A stretch of 7,388 nucleotides of DNA from Bifidobacterium breve (GTDB lineage Bacteria; Actinomycetota; Acidimicrobiia; Acidimicrobiales; Ilumatobacteraceae): assembly GCA_943325425.2 (NCBI GenBank), contig CALPPJ020000059.1:1-7388 (forward strand), given 5' to 3'. Made by a program: the position numbers and the translations under genes. Under the pieces are notes generated by a model that ran no database searches, was not told the DNA's origin, and saw only the letters and a list, made by a program, of their open reading frames with translations. Positions 1-6,149 of the stretch are shown here, in pieces. How positions within the stretch are numbered: position 1 is the first letter of the stretch; each line of letters opens with the position of its first letter.

Positions 1-500
1 ACTAAAGGCTTTGTACCTTCGCCCCGCCAACGCGCACCCATGTCTTCGTTCTTAATGCGCTGTTGCAACATGACGATTCCTTCGAGCAATGCTTCAGGAC
101 GCGGCGGGCATCCGGGAACGTACACATCGACAGGAATGATTTGGTCAACACCCTTAGTTACTGAGTAACTGTCCCAATACGGTCCGCCACTATTGGCGCA
201 TGAACCCATTGAGATGACGTACTTCGGATCGGGCATTTGTTCGTACAAACGCTTGATAGCCGGAGCCATTTTGTCAGTGACGGTTCCGGAGATCACCACA
301 AGGTCGGCCTGACGCGGACTTGCGGGAAGCGGAATCACACCAAGACGCATCACGTCATATCGCGGGGATGCAAAAGCAGCGCCCATCTCGATGGCGCAAC
401 ACGCAAGGCCCCACTGATACACCCAAAGGGAGTACGAACGACCCATGTTTAGTAATGAATTCAGCGGCTTTGGCAGCCGCCCGCGGTCAACGAGACCCAT
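1..500 (-). CDS. nuoB: NADH-quinone oxidoreductase subunit B (3' end beyond window)
   Basis: NuoB is the peripheral-arm subunit of respiratory complex I that carries the terminal [4Fe-4S] cluster N2, which passes electrons to quinone. About 166 residues are visible and the C-terminus runs off the left edge. The cluster ligands are all present: the tandem Cys34-Cys35 in GLACCAIEM, Cys101 in MGSCANSGG and Cys131 in VPGCPPRPE. The family block ASPRQADLVVISGTVTDKMAP lies between them. The start is the ATG at 498-500, supported by an AAGGAG site 4 nt upstream. The gene begins 15 bp after the nuoA stop, so the two are almost certainly co-transcribed leftwards. The cysteine spacing is one residue longer in two places than I recall for E. 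coli NuoB (between the CC pair and ASPRQAD, and in GGPYWDSYS), a variant I associate with other complex I lineages. The N-terminus is short, as in many actinobacterial homologues. Identification is very secure. Confidence 0.97.
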   Translation of the reverse strand, partial: MGLVDRGRLPKPLNSLLNMGRSYSLWVYQWGLACCAIEMGAAFASPRYDVMRLGVIPLPASPRQADLVVISGTVTDKMAPAIKRLYEQMPDPKYVISMGSCANSGGPYWDSYSVTKGVDQIIPVDVYVPGCPPRPEALLEGIVMLQQRIKNEDMGARWRGEGTKPL

Positions 501-504
501 GTGA

Positions 505-510
505 CTCCTT
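505..510 (-). promoter_or_regulatory. Shine-Dalgarno site of nuoB
   Basis: The complement reads AAGGAG, 4 nt before the ATG at 498-500. It is the strongest ribosome binding site in the window and fixes the nuoB start. It lies in the 15-bp gap after the nuoA stop. Confidence 0.8.
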
Positions 511-515
511 GTCCA

Positions 516-881
516 TTACACCCAGCGAAGGACACCCTTGCGCCAGGCGTAGACGAGACCCAATAACAACACACCCACAAACACACCCATTTCAACCAAA
601 CCGAAACCGGCGTAGCGTTCGAGCTGAGTGGCCCACGGGAAAATAAACACCGCTTCAACGTCAAACACGACGAAGAGAAGTGCGAACACGTAGTAACGAA
701 TCTGACTTTGCGACCAACCTTCGCCAACGGGATCAACACCGCTTTCGTAGGTCAGCAACTTTTCACGCGTCGGGTTTGATGGGCGGATCAAAACGGCAAT
801 GCCCAAAAGCAAAGACGCCAAAAGAAGGGCGATCAACCCGAACCAAAATACGACGAGGTAGGACCTCAAGAACTCTGACAT
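516..881 (-). CDS. nuoA: NADH-quinone oxidoreductase subunit A
   Basis: NuoA is a small membrane subunit of complex I at the junction between the quinone-reducing arm and the proton-pumping arm. From the ATG at 879-881 the protein has 121 residues, the usual family size. It shows three hydrophobic segments (about residues 8-32, 61-83 and 92-113). The family signatures are present: YESG (45-48) in the loop after segment 1, and RYYVFALLFVVFDVEAVFIFPWA (62-84), with acidic Asp74 and Glu76 in segment 2. The frame stays open upstream to an ATG at 933-935, which would add 18 residues of non-membrane sequence. I prefer the shorter form because it matches family length, although neither start has a clear ribosome binding site. 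nuoB follows after 15 bp. Upstream on the same strand is the amidotransferase gene, ending 70 bp away, so nuoA could be read from it or from its own unrecognised promoter. Confidence 0.95.
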   Translation of the reverse strand: MSEFLRSYLVVFWFGLIALLLASLLLGIAVLIRPSNPTREKLLTYESGVDPVGEGWSQSQIRYYVFALLFVVFDVEAVFIFPWATQLERYAGFGLVEMGVFVGVLLLGLVYAWRKGVLRWV

Positions 882-951
882 CGCCGAAGACGCTACTACG
901 GGCGACCCAACCACTCCTAACTTCTCTACCTGCATATGGCTGGAAGTTCAG

Positions 952-1647
952 TCACGCCCGAGCGGGTTGGCTTGCGGCTGAAGCGACTGACTCCACGAAC
1001 CAGTCGACGATTTGGTCGCTGTTTTTACGACTCACACCCACATTGGCGCGGGTATCGGCCATCACTTTTTCGGCGGTGAGACCCAAACGGCTCAATTCTT
1101 CGGCTCCCCCACCTGACGTCCAGCGAGCCAACATTGACTCGGTGGCCTCAGGGTGAAACTGGCTGGCAAAGGTGCGACCACCCACAATGGCCTGCGGGCC
1201 CGACTCACTGTGGGCCAATTGGGTGAATTCGGCGGGCTTTTCAAAGACGTCAAAATGCCACTGCAACCATGGTCCTACGGCTATGACCTGCGGAAATGTC
1301 GTTTCGACTTGATGCCAACCCACTTCGGGACGGGTCGCTCGATGAACCCGACCACCTAACGCATGGGCCACAATCTGCGAGCCAAAACAGATACCAAATA
1401 TCGGAATTCCGGCCCCGTGAGCTGCTTTGACCAGGGCGCTTTCGGCGGCAACCTCGCCCGAAATGTGGTCCCAATAGACGCTCCACTCTGATCCGAGCAG
1501 CAAAATGAGGTCGTGACCAGCCATTTCGGGCCATTCGGCAGGGTATTCGCGATGGGCCTCCGAGAAGGCAAAACCGTGGTGGCGGAACCGTTCTCCCACG
1601 AACCCTGGATCAGCATCATTCGAATTGGCAACCACGAGGGCACGCAT
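952..1647 (-). CDS. class I glutamine amidotransferase-like protein (stand-alone, GMP synthase GATase type)
   Basis: This is a single-domain protein of 231 residues with the class I glutamine amidotransferase (triad hydrolase) fold and no fused synthetase. The catalytic triad is visible: the nucleophile Cys87 in the elbow GICFGSQ (85-91), and His165 and Glu167 in FHPEA (164-168). The PEVGW block (107-111) and the WHFDVFEKP block (130-138) are typical of the stand-alone GuaA-like subgroup. Members hydrolyse glutamine or gamma-glutamyl compounds, but the substrate cannot be read from the sequence. The ATG at 1645-1647 is chosen because the conserved beta strand (MRALVVANSND) begins there and a GGAG lies 3 nt upstream. 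In-frame starts at 1689 (ATG) and 1698 (GTG) would add unconserved residues and overlap ilvA. The gene is divergent from ilvA and precedes nuoA on the same strand. It is GC-rich: a hand count over 1141-1200 gives 40 of 60. Confidence 0.9.
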   Translation of the reverse strand: MRALVVANSNDADPGFVGERFRHHGFAFSEAHREYPAEWPEMAGHDLILLLGSEWSVYWDHISGEVAAESALVKAAHGAGIPIFGICFGSQIVAHALGGRVHRATRPEVGWHQVETTFPQVIAVGPWLQWHFDVFEKPAEFTQLAHSESGPQAIVGGRTFASQFHPEATESMLARWTSGGGAEELSRLGLTAEKVMADTRANVGVSRKNSDQIVDWFVESVASAASQPARA

Positions 1648-1691
1648 CTTCTCCACGATAAGGCGATGGGGCTGAGTATGGTGAGTCATGC
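1648..1691. promoter_or_regulatory. divergent intergenic gap between amidotransferase and ilvA
   Basis: These 44 bp separate the starts of two divergent genes, so both promoters must lie here or extend into the opposite reading frame. The gap holds a GGAG for the leftward gene (1651-1654) and a GGTGAG for the rightward one (1680-1685). I could not pick out a convincing -35/-10 pair in either direction, nor an operator palindrome. Calling this a control region is inferred from gene layout only. Confidence 0.35.
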
Positions 1692-2894
1692 ATGTCACTG
1701 ACTGAAATTTCTGCTGCAGATATCACCCGAGCCCAGGCCGCCGGTGCTGGGGTCGTGAAGCACACCCCCGTCACTGCCTCAGCGGCTCTGAGCGATACGA
1801 CGGGCGGCGACATCGTGCTCAAGGCCGAGAACATGCAACGGACCGGAAGTTTCAAAATCCGTGGGGCAATGAACAAACTCGCTTCTCTTGGAGAGTTGGC
1901 CAAAACCGGAGTCACCGCAGGAAGCGCCGGCAACCATGCCCAAGCATTGGCGTTCGCAGCCCGCAGCTTTGGAGTGCCATGTGAAATATTCGTTCCGAAG
2001 AATGCACCGATCGCCAAAATCGCGGCATGCCGTGCCTACGGTGCAACAGTTGTCGAAGGCGGAGACTCACTTGATGAAGCGGTGGCTGCTGCACGTGCTC
2101 GCGCCACCGAAAAGGGGATGCAGTTTTGCCATCCTTACGACGACGCAGTTGTTGTTGCGGGACAAGCAACTCTCGGACTTGAACTCGTCATCGATATTCC
2201 AAACTTGCGCCGAGTCATTGTTCCCTTAGGAGGTGGCGGGCTTGCAAGTGGTGTTGCAATCGCCGTTAAACAACATGATCCAACAATCAAGGTGATTGGT
2301 GTTCAAGTTGAAGCATGCGCGCCGTACGCGAATAGCGTTCCCCCAACTGGTCCGGTACTTACATTGGCCGACGGAATTGCGGTAAAGAAACCTGGTGAGA
2401 TCACACGACCATTGATCGAAAAATGGCTTGACGACATTGTTGTTGTTGATGAAGATGCCGTCGCTGATGCAATGGTGTTGTTAATGGAGCGATCAAAGTT
2501 ATATGTCGAAGGTGGTGGTGCAGTTGGCGTGTCGGCTTTGTTGAGCGAACGTGCCGCACCATCTCGTCATGGCACAACCTGTGTTGTGTTGTCGGGCGGC
2601 AATGTTGATCTTGGTGTGGTTCCCGGACTCATTCGTCGATTTGAAACTCAAGCTGGCCGCCGACTCATTGTGTTTGTCAAAGTCAGTGATCGCCCTGGTG
2701 GACTTGCGAAGTTGCTGACAATCTTTGCGGAAGTTGGAGCAAGTGTGATCGATATTGATCACGTGCGCGATGGTGTTGATTTACATGTACGCGAAACTGG
2801 AGTCAATGCAGTACTTGAAGTTCGCGGTCCTGATCATGCCGAATTATTGATTGACACTGTTCGTAACGCCGGCTACGAGATCAACGCCTTGTGA
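1692..2894 (+). CDS. ilvA: threonine ammonia-lyase (threonine dehydratase), PLP-dependent, with C-terminal ACT domain
   Basis: This cytoplasmic enzyme deaminates L-threonine to 2-oxobutanoate and ammonia (EC 4.3.1.19), the entry to isoleucine synthesis or to threonine breakdown. At 400 residues it fits the medium-length form: one fold-type II PLP domain and one ACT-like regulatory domain. Visible landmarks are the PLP-binding Lys55 in GSFKIRGA (52-59), AGSAGNHAQ (76-84) near the cofactor ring, the phosphate-binding loop GGGGLASG (180-187), and SGGN (301-304). An ACT-type segment starts near residue 325 (LIVFVKVSDRPGGLAKLL). The start is the ATG with GGTGAG 6 nt upstream. Length and single regulatory domain resemble tdcB/ilvA medium forms, so biosynthetic versus catabolic use is unresolved. 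Codon use shifts along the gene: 38 of the 59 codons after the start end in G or C, against about 38-45% in samples from the last half. The stop codon directly abuts a long inverted repeat. Confidence 0.95.
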   Translation: MSLTEISAADITRAQAAGAGVVKHTPVTASAALSDTTGGDIVLKAENMQRTGSFKIRGAMNKLASLGELAKTGVTAGSAGNHAQALAFAARSFGVPCEIFVPKNAPIAKIAACRAYGATVVEGGDSLDEAVAAARARATEKGMQFCHPYDDAVVVAGQATLGLELVIDIPNLRRVIVPLGGGGLASGVAIAVKQHDPTIKVIGVQVEACAPYANSVPPTGPVLTLADGIAVKKPGEITRPLIEKWLDDIVVVDEDAVADAMVLLMERSKLYVEGGGAVGVSALLSERAAPSRHGTTCVVLSGGNVDLGVVPGLIRRFETQAGRRLIVFVKVSDRPGGLAKLLTIFAEVGASVIDIDHVRDGVDLHVRETGVNAVLEVRGPDHAELLIDTVRNAGYEINAL

Positions 2895-2941
2895 TTCTGG
2901 TGCAGAATTGTTGCGGAATGCGAAACAATTCTGCACCAGAA
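2895..2941. terminator. perfect 18-bp inverted repeat between convergent genes, probable bidirectional terminator
   Basis: The left arm 2895-2912 (TTCTGGTGCAGAATTGTT) is the exact reverse complement of 2924-2941, with an 11-nt loop at 2913-2923. Two more pairs (C2914-G2922, G2915-C2921) can form inside the loop after one mismatch. It starts on the base after the ilvA stop and ends 10 bp before the 3' end of the convergent aldehyde dehydrogenase gene, so it can serve both transcripts. No T-tract follows either arm, so this is not a textbook intrinsic terminator. Such U-less hairpins have been proposed as terminators in actinobacteria. It could also be a small repeated element or a protein-binding palindrome. 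Confidence 0.6.
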
Positions 2942-2951
2942 GCACAATGGA

Positions 2952-4313
2952 TTATGACTTCCAGAAGATGGTTTTGAGTTCGCTGTAGTGATCCATTGCG
3001 GTCATTGATAGTTCGCGGCCGATTCCACTTTGTTTGAAACCACCAAACGGCGTCGAGAATCGCACCGACGAATTCGAATTGACGCTCAGTGTTCCACCTT
3101 CAAGTCGACGTGCTACTCGCATCGCACGTTCCGCATCGCGGGTCCACACCGATCCTGATAATCCGTACTCGGTGTCATTGGCCATGTGCAACACATCATT
3201 TTCATCAGTAAACGGAATGATGGTGGCAATGGGTCCAAAGATTTCTTCAGTACATATTCGACTCAGCGGGTCGGCTGGAGCAATGATCGTGCACGGAAAC
3301 CAATAACCATTGCCGGTTGGCGCAATACCCGTCCAAGTTGGCGTGACACCTTCAAGATACGACGACACTCGATCGTGATGCGCTCGCGTAAACAATGGTC
3401 CCATTGATGTTTTGGGATCCATCGGATCGCCCACCACTATCTTTTGCGTTTCAGCAACCATCAAATGAACGAACTCATCAAAGATTGGTCGCTGCACGAA
3501 GATTCGTGAGCGAGCACAACAATCTTGACCACTGTTGTCAAAAACTGCACCTGGGGCAGAAGCGGCAACTGTTTCAATATCTGCATCGGCGAAAATGATG
3601 TTGGCACTCTTTCCACCAAGTTCAAGCGTTACGCGTTTCATCTGATCGGCACAGCCAGCCATGATTCGCTTACCTACTGCAGTACTTCCGGTGAAACCAA
3701 TCTTGCGGACAAGCGGATGTTCGATCAATCGCCAACCAGCTTCATGGCCAGTACCAACAACAACTTGCACGACGCCTTCAGGAATTCCGGCTTCTAAGGC
3801 CAATTCACCAAGTCTCATCGCGCTCAACGGTGTCGTTTCTGCTGGCTTCAAAATCACAGTATTGCCACAAGCCAACGCTGGCCCAAGTTTCCAACACGCA
3901 ATCAACAACGGAAAGTTCCAAGGCACGATGAGACCAACAACACCGAGCGGTTCGTGAAAAGTCATCGTCACTCCACCAGCAACTGGATACGTGTGACCAA
4001 GATGTTTGTCAACTGCGCCGGCATAGTAATGAATCACTTCAGCCGCAGTGTTCGCACACCACAGACTTGAACCAATAGGCATCCCCATATTGCGAGTATC
4101 AAGTTCGGCAAGTTCTTGGGCGTGAGCCGCAATGGTGTCGGCGAATCGACGCATAAGTTTGGCGCGATCGTTTGGCGCCATATCTCGCCATGCGGGCAAC
4201 ACAGCATGGGCACGTGCGACTGCCTGATCAACATCATGCACCGTTGCTAACGGAACTTCTTGTATCACCGAGTCGTCGGCAGGGTTACGTAACGTGATTG
4301 AACGATCGGACAT
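2952..4313 (-). CDS. NAD(P)-dependent aldehyde dehydrogenase family protein
   Basis: This enzyme oxidises an aldehyde to a carboxylic acid using NAD(P)+ through a cysteine thiohemiacetal. From the ATG at 4311-4313 it has 453 residues. Catalytic landmarks, numbered from that start, are Asn133 in PWNFP, Lys156 in ILKPAE, the general base Glu231 in LELGGKSAN, the nucleophile Cys265 in NSGQDCCARSR, and Glu357 in EEIFGP. The C-terminal motif PFGGFKQSGIGRE is intact. An in-frame TTG at 4338-4340 would add 9 residues overlapping the upstream gene and is less likely. The segment around residues 320-345 is shorter than in many relatives, which explains the slightly low length. The start lies 10 bp after the oxidoreductase stop, indicating an operon. 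The sequence resembles the broad betaine/gamma-aminobutyraldehyde/PuuC-like group, and a PuuD-like gene is nearby, but the substrate is not determined. Confidence 0.93.
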   Translation of the reverse strand: MSDRSITLRNPADDSVIQEVPLATVHDVDQAVARAHAVLPAWRDMAPNDRAKLMRRFADTIAAHAQELAELDTRNMGMPIGSSLWCANTAAEVIHYYAGAVDKHLGHTYPVAGGVTMTFHEPLGVVGLIVPWNFPLLIACWKLGPALACGNTVILKPAETTPLSAMRLGELALEAGIPEGVVQVVVGTGHEAGWRLIEHPLVRKIGFTGSTAVGKRIMAGCADQMKRVTLELGGKSANIIFADADIETVAASAPGAVFDNSGQDCCARSRIFVQRPIFDEFVHLMVAETQKIVVGDPMDPKTSMGPLFTRAHHDRVSSYLEGVTPTWTGIAPTGNGYWFPCTIIAPADPLSRICTEEIFGPIATIIPFTDENDVLHMANDTEYGLSGSVWTRDAERAMRVARRLEGGTLSVNSNSSVRFSTPFGGFKQSGIGRELSMTAMDHYSELKTIFWKS

Positions 4314-4323
4314 ATTGTCCACT

Positions 4324-5403
4324 CTATGCTTCGGCGACAAAACCTTTAAATGCCTTCATGTATTCAACGAATCCGTCGGACAGGCCTTCGGCTCGTAGAT
4401 CTTCAGGAGCAATCGGCATAGCACGCATAGTGAAGTCGGGATTGGCACCAGCCAAGCGTGCAAAGTCATGATGGGCGATAGCAGCTCGGCCAATGACCGC
4501 GAAATCAGCTCCGTTATCAACAGCCCACTGTGCGTCGGCCGCCGAATAGATCTTTCCGGCAACACCTAGTCGCGTATTTCCTCGATCGGCTCCACCAAAA
4601 ATCTCCATCAGTGTCTTGCCAGCGAAGTCTGCATCTACGGCATCTTTACGAACGTCCCACATTGACATATCAATGAAATCAAGTTTCTTTGAATCAACCA
4701 GCCAACCGAAGAGTTCAAGCATCTCCGAGGTCTTCAAACCAAAACGCTCTGGCGAAAGTCGTACGGACAAGTTCAATGAGTCGCGACAGTCGCGACGAAT
4801 ACCGTCGATAATCGCCAACAAAAATCCGGCTCGGTTATCAAGACTTCCACCGAATTCATCAGTACGTTGATTGATCTCTGGTGACAAGAATTGGCCGATC
4901 AAATACCCATGCGCCCCATGAAGTTCAACTCCCTCAAATCCAGCCTTCTCACAACGAACTGCCGCGTCAACAAAAGCGTTAATGGTCTCGTAGACCTCGG
5001 CGTTGGTCATTGCTTGAGCGCCGGTTGAAGCGTCATCGGATGGGCACATTGGGGCGCGACCGATGAGATCGGCTGGCGATTTTTGTCCAGCATGATGTAA
5101 CTGCACAATTGACAAGCTTCCTTGAGATTTGATATCCCGAGCCAGACGCTTGAGTCCAGGGATGTGTTCATCGCCAAATGTTGCCAATTGTCCAGCGAAT
5201 CCCTGTCCAGTTTTCTGAACATGCGCGGCGCAGGTCATTGTTAACCCAAAACCACCTTGAGCCCGCATAGTGAGCCAGTGATGTTCTTCATTTGAAAGTG
5301 TGCCGTCGGCATGACTTTGCTGGTTGGTCAATGGTGCCAACATAAAGCGGTTGGACATTTTTGTACCACTGGCAAAGGACACTGAATCAAGCAACGAAGT
5401 CAT
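4324..5403 (-). CDS. NADH:flavin oxidoreductase, Old Yellow Enzyme family
   Basis: This is a 359-residue FMN-dependent TIM-barrel ene-reductase-type enzyme of normal family length. Members reduce activated C=C bonds of enones, nitro compounds or related electrophiles, or act in demethylation and ring-reduction steps. Visible features are the N-terminal FMN strand NRFMLAPLTNQQS (18-30), Gln101 in IVQLHHAG, the substrate-binding pair His162/His165 in ELHGAHGYLIGQFLSPEINQRTDEFGG, Arg215 in SVRLSPE, and the C-terminal FMN-phosphate region GVAGKIYSAADAQ...GADFAVIGRAAIAHHDF (about 280-314). It lacks the C-terminal extension of the 2,4-dienoyl-CoA reductase type, so it is a single-domain enzyme. The ATG at 5401-5403 has only a weak purine-rich stretch (AGAAAG) before it. 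It is the first gene of a two-gene unit with the aldehyde dehydrogenase 10 bp downstream, and is divergent from the C26 hydrolase. The physiological substrate is unknown. Confidence 0.93.
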   Translation of the reverse strand: MTSLLDSVSFASGTKMSNRFMLAPLTNQQSHADGTLSNEEHHWLTMRAQGGFGLTMTCAAHVQKTGQGFAGQLATFGDEHIPGLKRLARDIKSQGSLSIVQLHHAGQKSPADLIGRAPMCPSDDASTGAQAMTNAEVYETINAFVDAAVRCEKAGFEGVELHGAHGYLIGQFLSPEINQRTDEFGGSLDNRAGFLLAIIDGIRRDCRDSLNLSVRLSPERFGLKTSEMLELFGWLVDSKKLDFIDMSMWDVRKDAVDADFAGKTLMEIFGGADRGNTRLGVAGKIYSAADAQWAVDNGADFAVIGRAAIAHHDFARLAGANPDFTMRAMPIAPEDLRAEGLSDGFVEYMKAFKGFVAEA

Positions 5404-5444
5404 CTTTCTATCTTTACCGCTGGCACGGCTGGCAGAATGATTAT
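5404..5444. promoter_or_regulatory. divergent intergenic gap between flavin oxidoreductase and C26 hydrolase
   Basis: These 41 bp lie between the leftward oxidoreductase start and the preferred GTG start of the rightward hydrolase. The arrangement implies back-to-back promoters and possibly shared control. I see no clear -35/-10 pair and no operator palindrome, so the role is inferred from layout. If the hydrolase started at an earlier in-frame codon (frame open to 5361) the two genes would overlap. Confidence 0.3.
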
Positions 5445-6140
5445 GTGAAGAATCCTGTGGTTTTAATTGTTGGTCGCGAAATTACTGAACCCACTAGCGT
5501 ACGTGGACCCACCTTTGGTATCGGGCGCACATATGCTCATGCCATCACTCGGGCTGGTGGAATACCGATCATTTTGCCACCAATCATTGATCTCCATGAC
5601 CAACTTGAGACGTTGTTGTCACGATGCGACGCCATTGTGTTGCACGGTGGTGGAGATATCGACCCGAAACATTACGGACAATCGCCAACCACGTCAGCGT
5701 TATACGGCATCAATGCCAATCATGATGAAATTGAAATCGCAGTTGCACGTCATGCGCTAGCCGAAGATATCCCGATGCTTGCAATCTGTCGTGGATTACA
5801 AGTAGTGAATGTTGCTCATGGCGGATCTTTGATTCAAGATCTCGGAACCGAAGACCATCGCCAGAAGTATCACTCGGTCGATCTCATACCTGATTCAAAA
5901 CTCGCTCGAGCAGTTGGTGCATCGCGAGCTGAGGCTTGCCACTCATTTCATCATCAAGCAGTTGACGTTGTCGGTCATGGGTTTGTCGTGGTGGGCACCG
6001 CGTCTGACGGAACGATTGAAGCCATTGAAAGCACGACTGCAACCTGGTGTGTCGCCGTGCAGTGGCACCCTGAAGATTCAGCAGCAACTGACCAACAGCA
6101 GCAAAATATTTTTGACACTTTGATCAAAGTAAGTAAGTAG
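5445..6140 (+). CDS. gamma-glutamyl-gamma-aminobutyrate hydrolase family protein (peptidase C26, PuuD-like)
   Basis: This is a class I glutamine amidotransferase-fold hydrolase of the C26 family, which cleaves gamma-glutamyl amide bonds. The model member PuuD releases GABA from gamma-glutamyl-GABA in putrescine breakdown. The conserved blocks are present: GGGDIDPKHYG (68-78), the nucleophile Cys115 in AICRGLQ, GGSLIQDL (126-133), SFHHQAV (167-173), and the His208/Glu210 pair in QWHPED. From the GTG at 5445 it has 231 residues and begins KNPVVLIVGRE, matching where PuuD homologues start. The frame is open back to an ATG at 5361, but that start would reach into the divergent oxidoreductase, and the extra residues look like an antisense shadow. 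A second GTG at 5457 is possible; neither has a strong ribosome site. The stop is 9 bp from the convergent nuclease gene. PuuA and PuuB partners are not in the window, so the exact gamma-glutamyl substrate is uncertain. Confidence 0.9.
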   Translation: MKNPVVLIVGREITEPTSVRGPTFGIGRTYAHAITRAGGIPIILPPIIDLHDQLETLLSRCDAIVLHGGGDIDPKHYGQSPTTSALYGINANHDEIEIAVARHALAEDIPMLAICRGLQVVNVAHGGSLIQDLGTEDHRQKYHSVDLIPDSKLARAVGASRAEACHSFHHQAVDVVGHGFVVVGTASDGTIEAIESTTATWCVAVQWHPEDSAATDQQQQNIFDTLIKVSK

Positions 6141-6149
6141 CTTTTGGCG

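Noticed and set aside
320..646. Rightward open frames opposite nuoA and nuoB, and similar frames opposite other genes
   Set aside because: They are antisense shadows of well-identified genes with low-complexity, Arg/Pro/Thr-rich translations and no recognisable domain.
5361..5444. Extended N-terminus of the C26 hydrolase from the ATG at 5361
   Set aside because: It would overlap the start of the divergent oxidoreductase by 43 bp, and the added residues show no family similarity. The conserved part begins at the GTG at 5445.
6117..6130. 14-bp perfect palindrome (ACTTTGATCAAAGT) at the 3' end of the C26 hydrolase gene
   Set aside because: It lies inside coding sequence, and a palindrome of this length is expected about once in two windows of this size by chance. 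No second copy was seen.
6112..6140. TTGACA followed 17 nt later by AAGTAG, resembling a promoter
   Set aside because: The -35 match is good but the -10 hexamer is poor. It sits at the end of a gene facing the 3' end of a convergent gene, with nothing to drive.
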